Assembly: GCA_949130495.1 (NCBI GenBank)
Contig: OX422207.1
Location: 374,005,868 to 374,069,867, forward strand
Source: Sambucus nigra
Taxonomy: Eukaryota > Streptophyta > Magnoliopsida > Dipsacales > Adoxaceae
Reading direction: 5' to 3'
Length of the DNA: 64,000 nucleotides
The position numbers and the translations under genes were made by a program. This document shows, piece after piece, positions 49,051-59,392 of the stretch. The notes beneath the pieces were generated by a model that saw nothing but the letters and a program-made list of their open reading frames with translations, did no database searches and was not told where the DNA came from. The stretch's first letter is position 1. Each line of letters begins with the position of its first letter.

Positions 49051-49240
49051 ACATTTCATTTATATATCAACTATCAAAAATAGATCAAGTGTCTATTAAG
49101 AGTATATATATTTGGCCTAGAGTGCGAGATCTCTTTTGATGAATTATGAGAATCCTAAGTCATCTAAAAAAATGTGATTTACGGTTCGATTATCATCAGC
49201 TTTGTATCAGTCAAATTTAGGAAGTCAACCTTTAACGATT
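49051..49240 (+). pseudogene. RT fragment downstream of integrase in X
   Basis: In two adjacent frames the translation gives INYQK, then WPRVRDLF and KKCDLRFDYHQLCISQ. These match the chromovirus RT block CIDYRQLNK...[11 protein letters not shown]...[14 protein letters not shown]. The first catalytic aspartate (DLR) is kept. It lies after integrase on the same strand, the reverse of the normal order. Confidence 0.7.
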
Positions 49241-49819
49241 TGAGTATAAACTGTCAAACCCAACCTATACCTCCAAATACCTATTATGCAAAGAGATGTA
49301 ATATACCATTATTACGAATTTGATGTTCAACCTACGGTATCGTCTCATCGATATCCCATTTTTTAACATGAAGGAATGATTTGTGAAATGAACTTTAGAA
49401 ATCCACACAGTATCAAGATTCTTATAATCACTAACTTTTATTTCTTTATGTCCTTGTCTATACAAGGAATTTAAGAGAAACCTTGTTACCTAGACCCCTA
49501 TTACAAAAACATCTACTACGATACACGATACCCACAAAGCTTGTAAAAATGCCAATTAATTATCTGAAACAGAAGATATTTTCGATCCTGGTTACATCAT
49601 TATCATTTATATGATTTTGTTACATAACAAATCATGAAAGGAACGGATTCGATAAAGCCATTATAATTGCATGATAAACTTACAAATCTCAAAGATAATA
49701 AGCCAATAAGTTTCATTTCGAATATACGGTATACTTTAGACAATGTTAGCTCCATGAGAATCAGAGAGTTCAAAAATCCAGTAAACTTCGTGGATAAAAT
49801 TCTTTTAAGGTGTGTAGGA
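49241..49819. other. Unreadable stretch of X before its right LTR
   Basis: No motif beyond the RT fragment. Short open frames on either strand overlap and look incidental. No polypurine tract is evident before 49820. Confidence 0.35.
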
Positions 49820-50107
49820 TGTAACAACACACAATTTAAAAATAAGTTTGGGTAAATTATTTTCTCGGAATCAAAGTAGTTGTCAAGCAAATAGTAAGTC
49901 GTATAAAGTAGACATAGTATATTATACAAAGGACCCATAAAACTATTAAGTTATTCACATTAAAAAATTTAGTACCAAATATAAATTTTTAGAAATATGT
50001 ATCACACATTTAAATTATCATTTTATGCTTATTAGTAGTAATACAATCCTTTTAATATACCTCGATCATTAAATTGGTGGAAATCCAAAGAGTTATAGAA
50101 ATTATAT
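49820..50107 (+). repeat. Right LTR of X, truncated
   Basis: Begins TGTAACAACACACAATTT and follows the left LTR for about 290 bases. It then stops where TGTAGGCACCCC, an O-type LTR start, begins. Confidence 0.75.
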
Positions 50108-50468
50108 TGTAGGCACCCCATTTTAGGACCCCTCTAAGCATCTCCTTAGGTCCTTAGAACATCCTCTTTCAGCATAAACCCTAGGTCATAATCTGAGTAT
50201 TAATCTGGAGGCCATCGGGTGCTCTTGAGCCCCATTTGAATGGCGGTCAACTTTATCACATGAGTGATAGCTCATTGGATCTTTGAAGGACCCTGAATCC
50301 TCTTTACAACGGTCTGCCCCATGTTCTAATCGACCTTAAGATTTGGATGAACATGTTTATTTTCCTCCGAAAACAGATCTGGATGCCACTGGGCAGTATC
50401 GAGCCCCGTTTGACTTCAGTTAACTCTCCAACTCGAGGAAGCTCTTTTCATCCTTGAAGGGATTTAAA
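50108..50468 (+). repeat. Diverged O-type LTR fragment
   Basis: Starts TGTAGGCACCCCATTTTAGG and shares CTCCTTAGGTCC, GGCCATCGGG, the CCCCGTTTGAC phrase and the first internal repeat unit with the LTRs of O. Only the first 361 bases are here. It is interrupted by K at 50469. Confidence 0.85.
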
Positions 50469-51588
50469 TGTAATACCCCGTATTTTTATGCTATATTGAT
50501 TTGGGGATTTATTAAATTTAATGTGAGTTAATTATTTAATAAAAATCCGGAAATTAATTATATTATAATTATTAACGTGACGAGAGTTAGTAATTATGCG
50601 AAATTTGTTGAATATTACTAATGAGCAAAGTAATATATTATATTGAATATATTGAATGTCATGAGTGAGTTAAATGACAATTTCGGAAATTTAAGTCGGA
50701 GCGTACTCATGTCGCGTCGGGACTAAATTTTGATAAATAAAAAGTGAATATTTTATAAGTTGACCGTATGGTCATTTTGAGTGCGCCAACACGTCCGGAA
50801 GGGTCGAGATAGTCAGAAAAGTGTACCCGGGGGTGTAGTTTGGGTCTCGGGGCGTTTTTAGGCCTAATTAGTACCCCGGGAGGGCGTTTTGGACATTTCA
50901 CCTTTTTGGGTAATTAAACCCACGAAAATCAGAAACATATATCAGCCATTTAGTTTAGTCAGCTAGGGTTATAAAACTCAAACACAAGTGACGACCATAG
51001 GAGAGGGAAGAAGAAAGCTTCCAAGGCAATCCAAGGCCCCAAAAGTCATCCGTTTGCACCACAAGCACCACCAACGCGTAGATCGCGCAACGGGCTACGC
51101 AACCACACCAAAAACATCTACAAATCAGAACGTCGAAAATCCCAGGCAAGTGTTTATCTTGCTATTTTCGTTGGTGCAATTTCCATATTAGTTTAGGAAT
51201 GATTAGGGATGAAATATATGGAAGAAAACCGAAATTGTGATAGGAATTTGCATGTAGTAAAGACTTAAACTTTATTCTGGAAGTCTCTTGTGATGTAGAA
51301 AGATAACCCACGAAATTTTGGTGTAAATAAGAAAGAAATTCTGGGATAAAACATATTAGAATCATGAGTTAGAGATTTTTAGGGTTCTTGAGTTTTAAAT
51401 GAATTATGGCATGATTAATCCATGTTTAGTGATGTAAATTGATATGTTTTACGTTGAAAATACCTGATATGATGATATAAGGTTAGAAGTATCAATTCTG
51501 TGACGATTAGGATTAGAAAATATGGATTTGGTGTAAGTTTAGAGATGAAACCCGTAACTGCAATTCTGCAGATTTCGTAGACCTGCTT

Positions 51589-51624
51589 GATCGATCGATC
51601 GAGCCCAGAGCTTCGATCGATCGA
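51589..51624. repeat. Palindromic GATC cluster in K
   Basis: GATCGATCGATCGA, then 10 bases, then CGATCGATCGA: two self-complementary runs that can pair within or between themselves. CG-rich compared with the AT-rich surroundings. Confidence 0.8.
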
Positions 51625-52729
51625 CCCCTCCTGGCAGACTCTTATTTCCCTTGTTTAAATTAGTTAAATTAAATTTATCGTGAAATAATTCTTGGGTATT
51701 CTTAATAAAATTGTTTGGGAGATATGAAAGACCAGTAGGACATATGAATAAGTGTTGGGAACTTTATTATAAGACGAGAATTTTGCTTTTGGGATTATTA
51801 TATAATGAACGATGAAACTACGTATTTCAAGTGAGAGATTATGGAGAATAGCTACGATAGTGAATAGAGGTATAACTACTGAATCTTCTACTTGGAAGGA
51901 TAGAGTCGACGAGTGTCACGTAATAAGTGAGAAAACCCTTCGAGTTAAGGTTAAAGATGAAACCTTATACGTAATGATAATAATGTGAAATTAAGGATAA
52001 ATGTTGTAATTATGGGTGACGAGAGGAACCTATATTAATATGATAAAAGTGGTATATTTATATGATTGTGTGTACATATATTATATACATGTGAAAAACA
52101 TACCGCGCTACTTGCTATCCTTGAGGTTACCGCGCTGGGACAGTCTTATCTCGATGGGACCTTTATGGGGGATATTGACTTGTACCCTAGAAGATAGATA
52201 TCCTTGGTACAGGCTATCGAATTGATAGTTCAGACGGTTCTAAGAGATGCGAGTATGTGCCATCCTCTTAGAGACTTGGAATCTATGCTTCGCCTCGATA
52301 TTGTTTGTGTATGTGTTAATACAGTTCGAGAGTGATTCCGAATCTGTATTCCCCTTTATATGAGTGGTATGGGGTTTGGATAGTATAAGTATGCATGCAC
52401 CATAGTTTTATTTGGGGTGCTGTTATTTTATATATATTATACGAGTAGTTAATATATATATGAGATTTGGAAATTTGAAACTGCCTACTGTGATTTGATA
52501 AGTAGGACATGGTTGATGACTCAAATAGTAAATACTTGTTTTGGGAAGGTATAATATGACACTGGGAAACTTCATAAATTTAATAAAGCTAAAACGAGAG
52601 TTGTGCTACTAATTGGAAGTATTCTTTTTAAACAATGATATTGTTCGGTTTTGAAATCTTATGAGTAAGTTAAGATAAGCTAAATTATTGGGAAGGTTAT
52701 TATGATAAAATGATAAGATAAACCGTTGG

Positions 52730-52734
52730 GAAGG
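52730..52734. repeat. Target site duplication of E, left copy
   Basis: GAAGG, identical to 63310-63314. Confidence 0.92.
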
Positions 52735-53165
52735 TGTAGGTACCCAGAATTTAGAACCATGGGTCTGGACGAGTAGCCCAGTTCTGGCGGCCCAAAATCC
52801 AGGGCCTCTATCTTTCATATTGACCCGGTCTCTCCCCACGATCCCATAAAGAGAAGTTATAGGGGAGTACAATCCCATGAAGGGAAAGCATAGGGAAGAT
52901 GTCTAATATGAAGGAACCCATCATCTCCACTAACTAGCATACACATGTATAAATTAAACCCTAGGTCCGGGGCAAAGGACAAGTTGTATTCTATGTACCT
53001 ATTCTTCAGAATATAGAGAAATAATACTGACTGCACCATCGTGGACGTTGGCACATCTTTGCTGAACCACGTACATCTGTTGTTGTGTGATTGGAATTTT
53101 ATTTATCCTTTCTTGGTTATTACCTGTTTCATATTTATTTGTGTTGCATAATAATTGTCACCACA
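52735..53165 (+). repeat. 5' LTR of E
   Basis: TGTAGGTACCCAG to TTGTCACCACA, 431 bases, the same length as the 3' copy with no indel seen. GTATTCTATGTACC and AGAATATAGAGAAATAATAC lie where promoter and polyadenylation signals are expected, but I cannot assign them firmly. Confidence 0.95.
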
Positions 53166-53166
53166 A

Positions 53167-53184
53167 TTGGCGCCATCTGTGGGA
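53167..53184 (+). other. Primer binding site of E
   Basis: TTGGCGCCATCTGTGGGA begins two bases after the LTR. This primer site is typical of Tat/Retand and related plant gypsy elements. Confidence 0.88.
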
Positions 53185-53232
53185 AGGGTTCATCTTTCCC
53201 TGAGAAGAGCCCACGCCAAGAAAAAATCTAAG

Positions 53233-54740
53233 ATGTCTGGTCACAGCAGCAACGCTCCTCAAGCAGGAGATATTCAGGAGCCACCTACTCCTCGCAGGAT
53301 TAGGTCTGAAGTCCAACGTTCAGATCAAGGGGCTCGCTTAGAAAGGCCAGCCTTAGAAGAAAGTCAAGGACCAACAAGGTCCACGCAGATATCCAGACTG
53401 ATCGATGCATACGAGGCAAGGCTCCACGAGCAGAGGGAGTCTTCTCACAGATATGAGGCTGAGAATGCTCTCTTGAAAAGAAGACTGGAAAAACTGGAGA
53501 AGGAACTACGCCCTGATACCAGGAGATGCCCCTATCGCACTCCTATCCCTTAGGCGAGCAAATCTCACAGCCGAGGAAGGAGCCCTAGGTGGAAATATCA
53601 AGGGGACGAAGGTGGAGACTCAGACGACGACCTCCGTGAACAACTAAGAAAAGCTCGCCGCTACCAGAGCCCTGCTCGCAGCGAAGACAACATACGGAAC
53701 CTGGTCCGCAGAGAAATGGACCAACATCCAGCTCACCGCGGTGCCAAGTCGACCAGAGAACTCGCCAGGAGAGCCCTCAAGACCCAGATGAAATCACCCT
53801 TCACGAGGGAAATTGAAGAGGAAGAGGCTCCCAAAAAGTTTGCCATTCCAAGGTTCAAGATTTACGACGGGAAGACTGATCCCATTGATCATGTCAGGCA
53901 GTACCGGCAGGGCATGACCCTCTGGAATCATTGAGATGCACTGATGTGCCGTATTTTCCCCTCGAGCCTCCATGACGTGGCCCAGAAATGGTTCGAGAAA
54001 CTCCCTCATCGATCCATCAGAAATTTCAAATCCCTGGCCGAGCTCTTTACGGCCCGGTTCATCACCAGTAGCTCCCATCCCAAAAGGATGGATTCTCTAT
54101 TAACAATGAAGAAAATGCCTCAGGAGACACTCCGAGACTACGTGAAGAGGTACTGGGAGTTATTCAACGAGGTCGAGGACTGCGCGGAAGAAGTGGTAGT
54201 GGCTTCATTCAAAATTGGGCTCCCTAGCTCTTCCCTCCTTTACCAGTCCTTGACAAAGAAGGAAGCAACGACCATTGATGACCTGGTGGCCCGGATTGAG
54301 AAATATGCAAAGGTGGAAGATGTCACCCGCCTTAATGTAGGAGAAAACGGTCGAGCCAAGCTCACTACCAAGGGAAGTGAGAATGTTGAGAACCATAAAA
54401 AAGGAGGAAAGAGTGGGGGCAAGAATGGCTCCAAAAACGAAGGGAACCCTGACGTTACAAGATCGTTCCAGGCGGTTAACACCGTCTTCAAAGAACCAAT
54501 TTACAAAATTCTCGCGAAGATTAAGGATGAGCCGTTCATCAAATGGCCCCGAAAAATGGGAGGAGACCCCTCGAAAAGAAACAATGCATTAAGATGCACT
54601 TTCCACAAAGAGGGAGGGCATAAGACCGAGCACTACAAGGCTCTTAAGTCCCACCTCGAGGAGTTGGCCTAGTCCGGACATTTGAATGACTTTGTGGAAA
54701 AGAAGGTAGAGAGAGTGACTGCCCACAAAGAGCCGAAACC
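53233..54740 (+). pseudogene. gag of E
   Basis: Start ATG 53233 (MSGHSSNAPQAGD), same frame as all of pol up to about 57650. Residues about 55-100 form an arginine/glutamate-rich coiled coil (YEAENALLKRRLEKLEKEL). The capsid core begins near residue 203 (KFAIPRFKIYDGKTDP), then RIFPSSLHDVAQKWFEKLP, RFITSS and LRDYVKRYWELFNEVED. The nucleocapsid has one knuckle, CTFHKEGGHKTEHYK, whose last cysteine is missing. Stops at 53551, 53932 and 54670; the first and last fit CAG to TAG and the second fits CGA to TGA. It would package RNA and pass on into pol. Confidence 0.92.
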
Positions 54741-55470
54741 CGACAACATATTGGAAGATGACGCCGGACACGAATTCGCAGTAATCCACGGAGTATCTGA
54801 TGTTAAGCAAATCCAGGGTAACTCAGCTCGAATGGAGGTAAAGAAACTGAGAGCGGTAATGCAAGCTTTTCAGATTGATCCAGCAAATTCACAGTCAGGA
54901 AAACTTCGGCGAGCAGAGGACATCAACTACAACAAGCATATTGTTTTCACGGATGAAGATCTTGTGGGAGTAAGGACCCCACATCATGATGCCTTAGTCA
55001 TTACACTCAAGATAGCCAACTTTGACATCGACAGGCTGCTCATCGATCAAGGAAGCTCATCCGAAGTAATGTACATCGACCTGTTCCGTAAATTGAGGTT
55101 GAGCATCGCCGACCTAAAGGGAACCACTGTCCCTCTGGTCGGCTTTGCTGGGAGGATGACCATGCCTCTGGGCAAAATAATACTGCCAGTGCGCGCTCGA
55201 AATGTTTCCAAGATGATCGAATTCTTGGTGGTCGACATCGATTCACCGTATCAAGCCATCCTCGGTAGGGGATGGCTTCATGCAATGAAGGCAGTCTCCT
55301 CGACCTACCACCAGAAACTCAAATATGTCACCGAGCGGGGAGTAATGGAGATACATGGCGACCAGGCGATGGTAAGGAAGTGCTTTATAGCTGCCATCCG
55401 ACCAAAGCCAGAGAAAAGAGCCGTTCAAACCAGCGAGAAAGTGGAGGAAGGTGCGATTCCTTCCAAATAG
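54741..55470 (+). pseudogene. Aspartic protease region of E
   Basis: Same frame as gag. ITLKIANFDIDRLLIDQGSS carries the active-site motif D-Q-G-S, where D-T/N-G-S is usual; the aspartate and glycine are kept. Then LPVRARNVSKMIEFLVVDI and AILGRGWLHAMKA, the conserved ILGR/GR-W-LH end of the domain. Stop at 55468 before the RT. It would process the polyprotein. Confidence 0.88.
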
Positions 55471-56530
55471 CAATTAAAATATGGAAGGACTGGAGTGGAA
55501 GAGACCAGGCTCCTCCCCTCCGAGCGTGTCGTCGAGGACCTAGTAGAAGTGACGGCTAAAGAAGGCGACAACAGCAGAGTCTTCCTGATCGAAACCTCAC
55601 TCACTGACCAAGAGCAAAAGGATTTGTCAACCTTACTCAGAAGGAACATAGATGTTTTCGCTTGGGAACCCTATGAGCTGCCAGGAATCGATCCCAATAT
55701 GGTCTGCCATCAGTTGCATGTCGATCCCACATTCAAGCCGATAGCGCAGAAGGCACGACGAACTGCTCCCGAGAAGGCCAGAGCAATAGAAAAAGAAGTT
55801 GAAAAACTGCTGGATGCGGGGTCCATACGGGAAGTGCAATTCCCCAAATGGTTATCCAACCCAGTGGTAGTTCCGAAAAGCAATGGGAAGTGGAGAGTTT
55901 GCATAGACTTCACTGACCTCAAAAAAGCCTGCCCCAAGGATAGCTTCCCTCTTCCGAAAATAGACCAACTAGTAGACGCCACCGCAGCTCACGAACGAAT
56001 GAGTTTCCTGGACGCATACTCAGGATATCACCAGATTCCCCTGTATGCCCCGGATCAAGAAAAAACGGTGTTTATCACGACGGTTGGTTTATACTGTTAT
56101 AAGGTCATGCCTTTTGGGCTAAAAAATGCAGGGGCAACCTATCAGCGGCTAGTTACTAGAATGTTAAAGAATCAAATGGGAGACACAATGGAGGTCTACA
56201 TCGACGACGTGCTCGTCAAGAGCAAGGAGAAGGAAAATCACCTCTCAAACTTGTCAAGTACCTTCAAAATCCTCAGGAAGTACCGAATGAAACTCAACGC
56301 GAGCAAGTGTTCCTTCGGTGTCCAGTCAGGAAAGTTTCTTGGGTATTTGGTCAACAAGCGAGGAATAGAGGCTAATCCGGACCAGATTGATGCAATCAAA
56401 AGAGTGCAACCTCCACGCACAGTCCGAGATGTACAGAAGCTCACTAGAATGCTCGCTGCTCTAAATCGTTTCATTTCTACATCCTCTGAGAGATGCAAGC
56501 CCTTCTTCCAACTCTTAAAAGGCAGCAAAA
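55471..56530 (+). pseudogene. Reverse transcriptase of E
   Basis: Open from 55495 for the whole domain. LLRRNIDVFAWEPYELPGID opens it, followed by GKWRVCIDFTDLKKACPKD, the first catalytic aspartate in MSFLDAYSGYHQIPL, MPFGLKNAGATYQRL, YIDDVLVKSKEKENHL and KFLGYLVNKRGIEANPDQ. All motifs are intact and no stop occurs within it, unlike its neighbours. It copies element RNA to DNA in the virus-like particle. The best preserved catalytic domain in the window. Confidence 0.95.
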
Positions 56531-57030
56531 CAGTAGAATGGACCCCAGGTTGCTCACGAGCATTGGACGAGCTCAAGTCCTACCTAAGCTCTCCACCACC
56601 GCTCGTCATACCACTGCAAATGGACTCTTTGTACCTCTACCTCTCTGTATCCAGTCATACTATCAACTCAGCGCTAATGTGTGAAGTTACAGGAATCCAA
56701 CATCCAGTCTATTACGCGAGCAAAACCTTATTAGATGCCGAGCAGCGCTACCTACCATTGGAAAAGCTCGCATTCTCCCTAGTAATGGCCTCGAGGAAAC
56801 TGAAGCATTACTTCGAAGCTCATACGGTCATCGTCCTCACATCACACCCCCTTAAGGCTGTCCTAAGGAAGGCGGATTTGTTGGGCAGACTGTCTAAATG
56901 GTCAGTCGAGCTTGGCCGTTTTGACATCCAATTTCAACCAAGGACAACTATCAAGGGTCAAATCCTTGCTGATTTCATAGCTGAATTCACAGGCGAAGAA
57001 CCCTTCGACCAGCCTAAGCCAACAGAATAG
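56531..57030 (+). pseudogene. Degenerate RNase H of E
   Basis: Continuous with the RT. LYLYLSVSSHTINSALM takes the place of the catalytic TDAS region and lacks its aspartate; then YYASKTLLDAEQRYLPLEKL and VVLTSHPLK-like text (VIVLTSHPLKAVLRKADLLG), ending GQILADFIAEF. The fold is kept and the catalytic acids are not, as is general in the Tat lineage. TAG at 57028 separates it from the next domain and fits a former CAG. Confidence 0.9.
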
Positions 57031-57470
57031 AACAACCAGGCTACAGGGGAAAGCTGGAAACTATTCATTGATGGAGCCTCCAACTCAAAGGGGGCAGGGG
57101 TAGGAATTGTTCTCATCACTCCAGAAAATACAGTCCTTGAGCAAGGAATCAGGCTGGGATTTACAGCCTCCAACAACGAAGCAGATAACGAAGCCTTAAT
57201 AACAGGTCTCCAAAAGGCACAAACTCTGGGAGCAAAGCATTTGCAGGTATTCGGAGATTCGCAAATAGTTTCCAATCAGATAAGTGGAGACTATAACGCA
57301 AAGGATGAGAGAATGGCAGCCTACCTCTCCTTGGTAAAAAACTTAATGACAAGCTTTGAAGAGATCAACATCCAACAGTTTCCTAGGGGGCAAAACAGCC
57401 ACGCTGATGACTTAGCAGCCCTAAGCTCGGCAGTTGATTCTAGCCTTAAAAGGATCATCCCTATTGATTT
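57031..57470 (+). pseudogene. Second RNase H (archaeal-like) of E
   Basis: WKLFIDGASNSKGAGVGIVL carries the first aspartate, NNEADNEALITGLQKAQTLG the glutamate and VFGDSQIVSNQI the second. HADDLAALSSAVDSS closes it. The acids are all present, so this domain rather than the previous one should carry RNase H activity. Same frame as the RT. Close relative of the domains in O (20848-21267) and Z. Confidence 0.92.
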
Positions 57471-58786
57471 CCTCAGTTGCCCCAACATTTACCCCAAAAA
57501 TGAGCTGACAAAAGAAAAACCAATACTCCAATTGGAATCAGCCCCCAACTGGATGGATCCCTTGAAAGACTATTTAAAGAACGGAATGCTCCCAGAGGAT
57601 AAGAGAACTGCCCACCAGATAAGATCAAAGCTGCTCGCTTTCACTTATCCACATGAGGCGACTTGTATAAAAGATATTTCTCCGGACCCTACCTTAGGTG
57701 CGTCCACCCAGGAGATGTCAAAGCCGTGCTTCATGAGCTTCACGAAGGAATCTATGGAAGCCATGTCGAAGGAAGGTCTCTAGCCTTCCGAGCAATGAAG
57801 GAAGGTTTTGGTGGCCATACATGCAAAAGGACACCGCAGTATATGTCCGCAAATGCCTAAAATGCCAACTTCACGCTCCCCTGGTCCACCCGCCCGCCAG
57901 CGAATTAAAATCCCGGACCAGTCCCTGGCCCTTCGCCCAGTGGGGAATGGATATCGTGGGACCACTGCCCACCGCTGCCGACAATCGCAAATACCTGTTG
58001 GTTGCAACTGATTACTTTACCAAGTGGATTGAGGCGGAACCACTGGCGAACATCCGAGATGCTGACATGATGAGGTTCATATGGAGAAATATAATCACTC
58101 GATTCGGAATCCACAGAACCATCGTCACTGACAATGGAACACAGTTCGAGAGTGGCCCTTTTCAGGACTTCTGCGACAAATAAGGGATCAGGCACCACTT
58201 CAGCTCGGTGGCCTATCCTCAAAGCAATAGACAAGCTGAAGCTTCCAACAAGACAGTGATCGCTGGATTGAAGAAGCGGTTAGAATGAGCCAAAGGCGTG
58301 TGGACAACCGAGCTACCGCATATCCTATGGGCATACAGAACGACTCCTAGGCGAGCCACAGGAGAAACGCCATTCTCACTAGAATATGGTATGGAGGCGG
58401 TTATCCTACTAGAAGCAGGATTGCCTACAATGAGATCCGACCTTGTCGAGCAAGGAGAGAACGATCAGGCTTTGCTCGCTGAACTCGACCTGGCCGACGA
58501 GCGCAGGGAACTTGCCCTAGTAAAACTAGCAAGCTATCAGCAACAGCTCGCGAAGCACTACGGCAAAAGGGTCAATCCGAGGAAATTCAAAGTTGAGGAC
58601 TATGTTCTAAGAAAGGTCCTGGGCAACACAGTGAAGCCATCAGACGGTAAACTGGGACCGAACTGGGAAGGACCTTATAAGATAATTAGAGACGACCTGC
58701 GAGGTGCCTATCATTTGAAAATGACGGAGGGCAGAGAGATACCACGAGCATGAAATGCAGCTAATCTCAAAAAATTCTATTTTTAA
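57471..58786 (+). pseudogene. Integrase of E
   Basis: The zinc-binding part is split over three frames: one indel near 57655 and another near 57815, with HPGDVKAVLHELHEGIYGSH in the middle frame and VRKCLKCQLHAP after. The catalytic core has D in GMDIVGPLP, D in VTDNGTQFESG and E in AEASNKT, the full DDE set. The C-terminal part has HYGKRVNPRKFKVEDYVLRK, then LGPNWEGPYKI. Stops at 58181, 58286 and 58751. The last replaces a Trp (TGG to TGA) and the original end is NLKKFYF before TAA at about 58784. No chromodomain. Inserts cDNA into the host genome. Confidence 0.93.
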
Positions 58787-59392
58787 GAGTTCTATTGTTA
58801 GATCTTTTATTTACTCATTATGTGAAAGTACAGTTCATTCCTCAATTCACCAATGAAAATCTCTCAGTTTATCACTCTCTAACTAGTAACAATTATATCT
58901 TATTACACATCCTTTCCAAATCACAGGCATAATGGATGACATGGCAGGGGAACACCCCTCCTCAGGTCATCGTCATGAAGCACGACAGACCTCTTAGCAT
59001 TGCCCATGGCAATATATGAAGCCCTACAGAGTATTCTTAGGCATCAAACCTACTTTGGTTAAACAAAATCTTGACCGGATGAAGACATCCAATACCAGGT
59101 GTGTCCTCGCCAATTGCCCTACTTAGGCCTAAGGGAGTGTGACGACACGACCTAAAAGGTAAAGGGAGGGCACACTGGTATTCTTATACTGGACTGGGCG
59201 GACACTCACATGACAAAATACAAAGGATTGTAAAGCTGCAAAAATATAAAAGGATTGGATGAACACGTTTAGTCGGAAAAATCGCCCAACACTAGAAATT
59301 TTCATTAAATATTTTATATTTACAAACAATGATAGTACATGTTTAGTCGGCGAAGCTCGCCCAAAGCATTTACAATTATTAAAAAGGATTGC
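58787..59392. other. Spacer between convergent pol and antisense gene of E
   Basis: Non-coding. GTTTAGTCGG followed by CGCCC occurs twice (59267 and 59341). The 3' ends of both transcripts must lie here; no single polyadenylation signal stands out. Confidence 0.5.

Larger units (their letters stand above)
42044..50107 (+). mobile_element. X: heavily decayed chromovirus-like element, right end cut
   Basis: Left LTR 42044-45158, methionine-type primer site at 45162, RNase H and integrase remnants at about 47 kb, an RT remnant at about 49.1 kb, and the start of a right LTR at 49820. The two LTR starts share long blocks (ACAATTTAAAAATAAG, GTATAAAGTAGACATAGTAT, ATTGGTGGAAATCCAA) but differ at roughly a fifth of positions by eye. 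This is the most diverged LTR pair in the window. RT lies after integrase, so the interior is rearranged or composite. The right LTR is interrupted at 50108. Confidence 0.7.
50469..52734 (+). repeat. K: Tekay-like LTR, part left of element E
   Basis: Starts TGTAATACCCCG, a common start of plant Tekay-type LTRs, in the sequence TTTAAA|TGTAAT. It runs to the insertion of E at 52735 and resumes at 63315. It contains a transcript-leader-like region near 50950-51150 (TTATAAAACTC, then AC-rich text). No coding sequence recognised. Together with the right part it would be about 2.9 kb. Confidence 0.7.

Noticed and set aside
54205..56576. Minus-strand open frames under gag-pol of E
   Set aside because: Shadow frames of conserved plus-strand domains.
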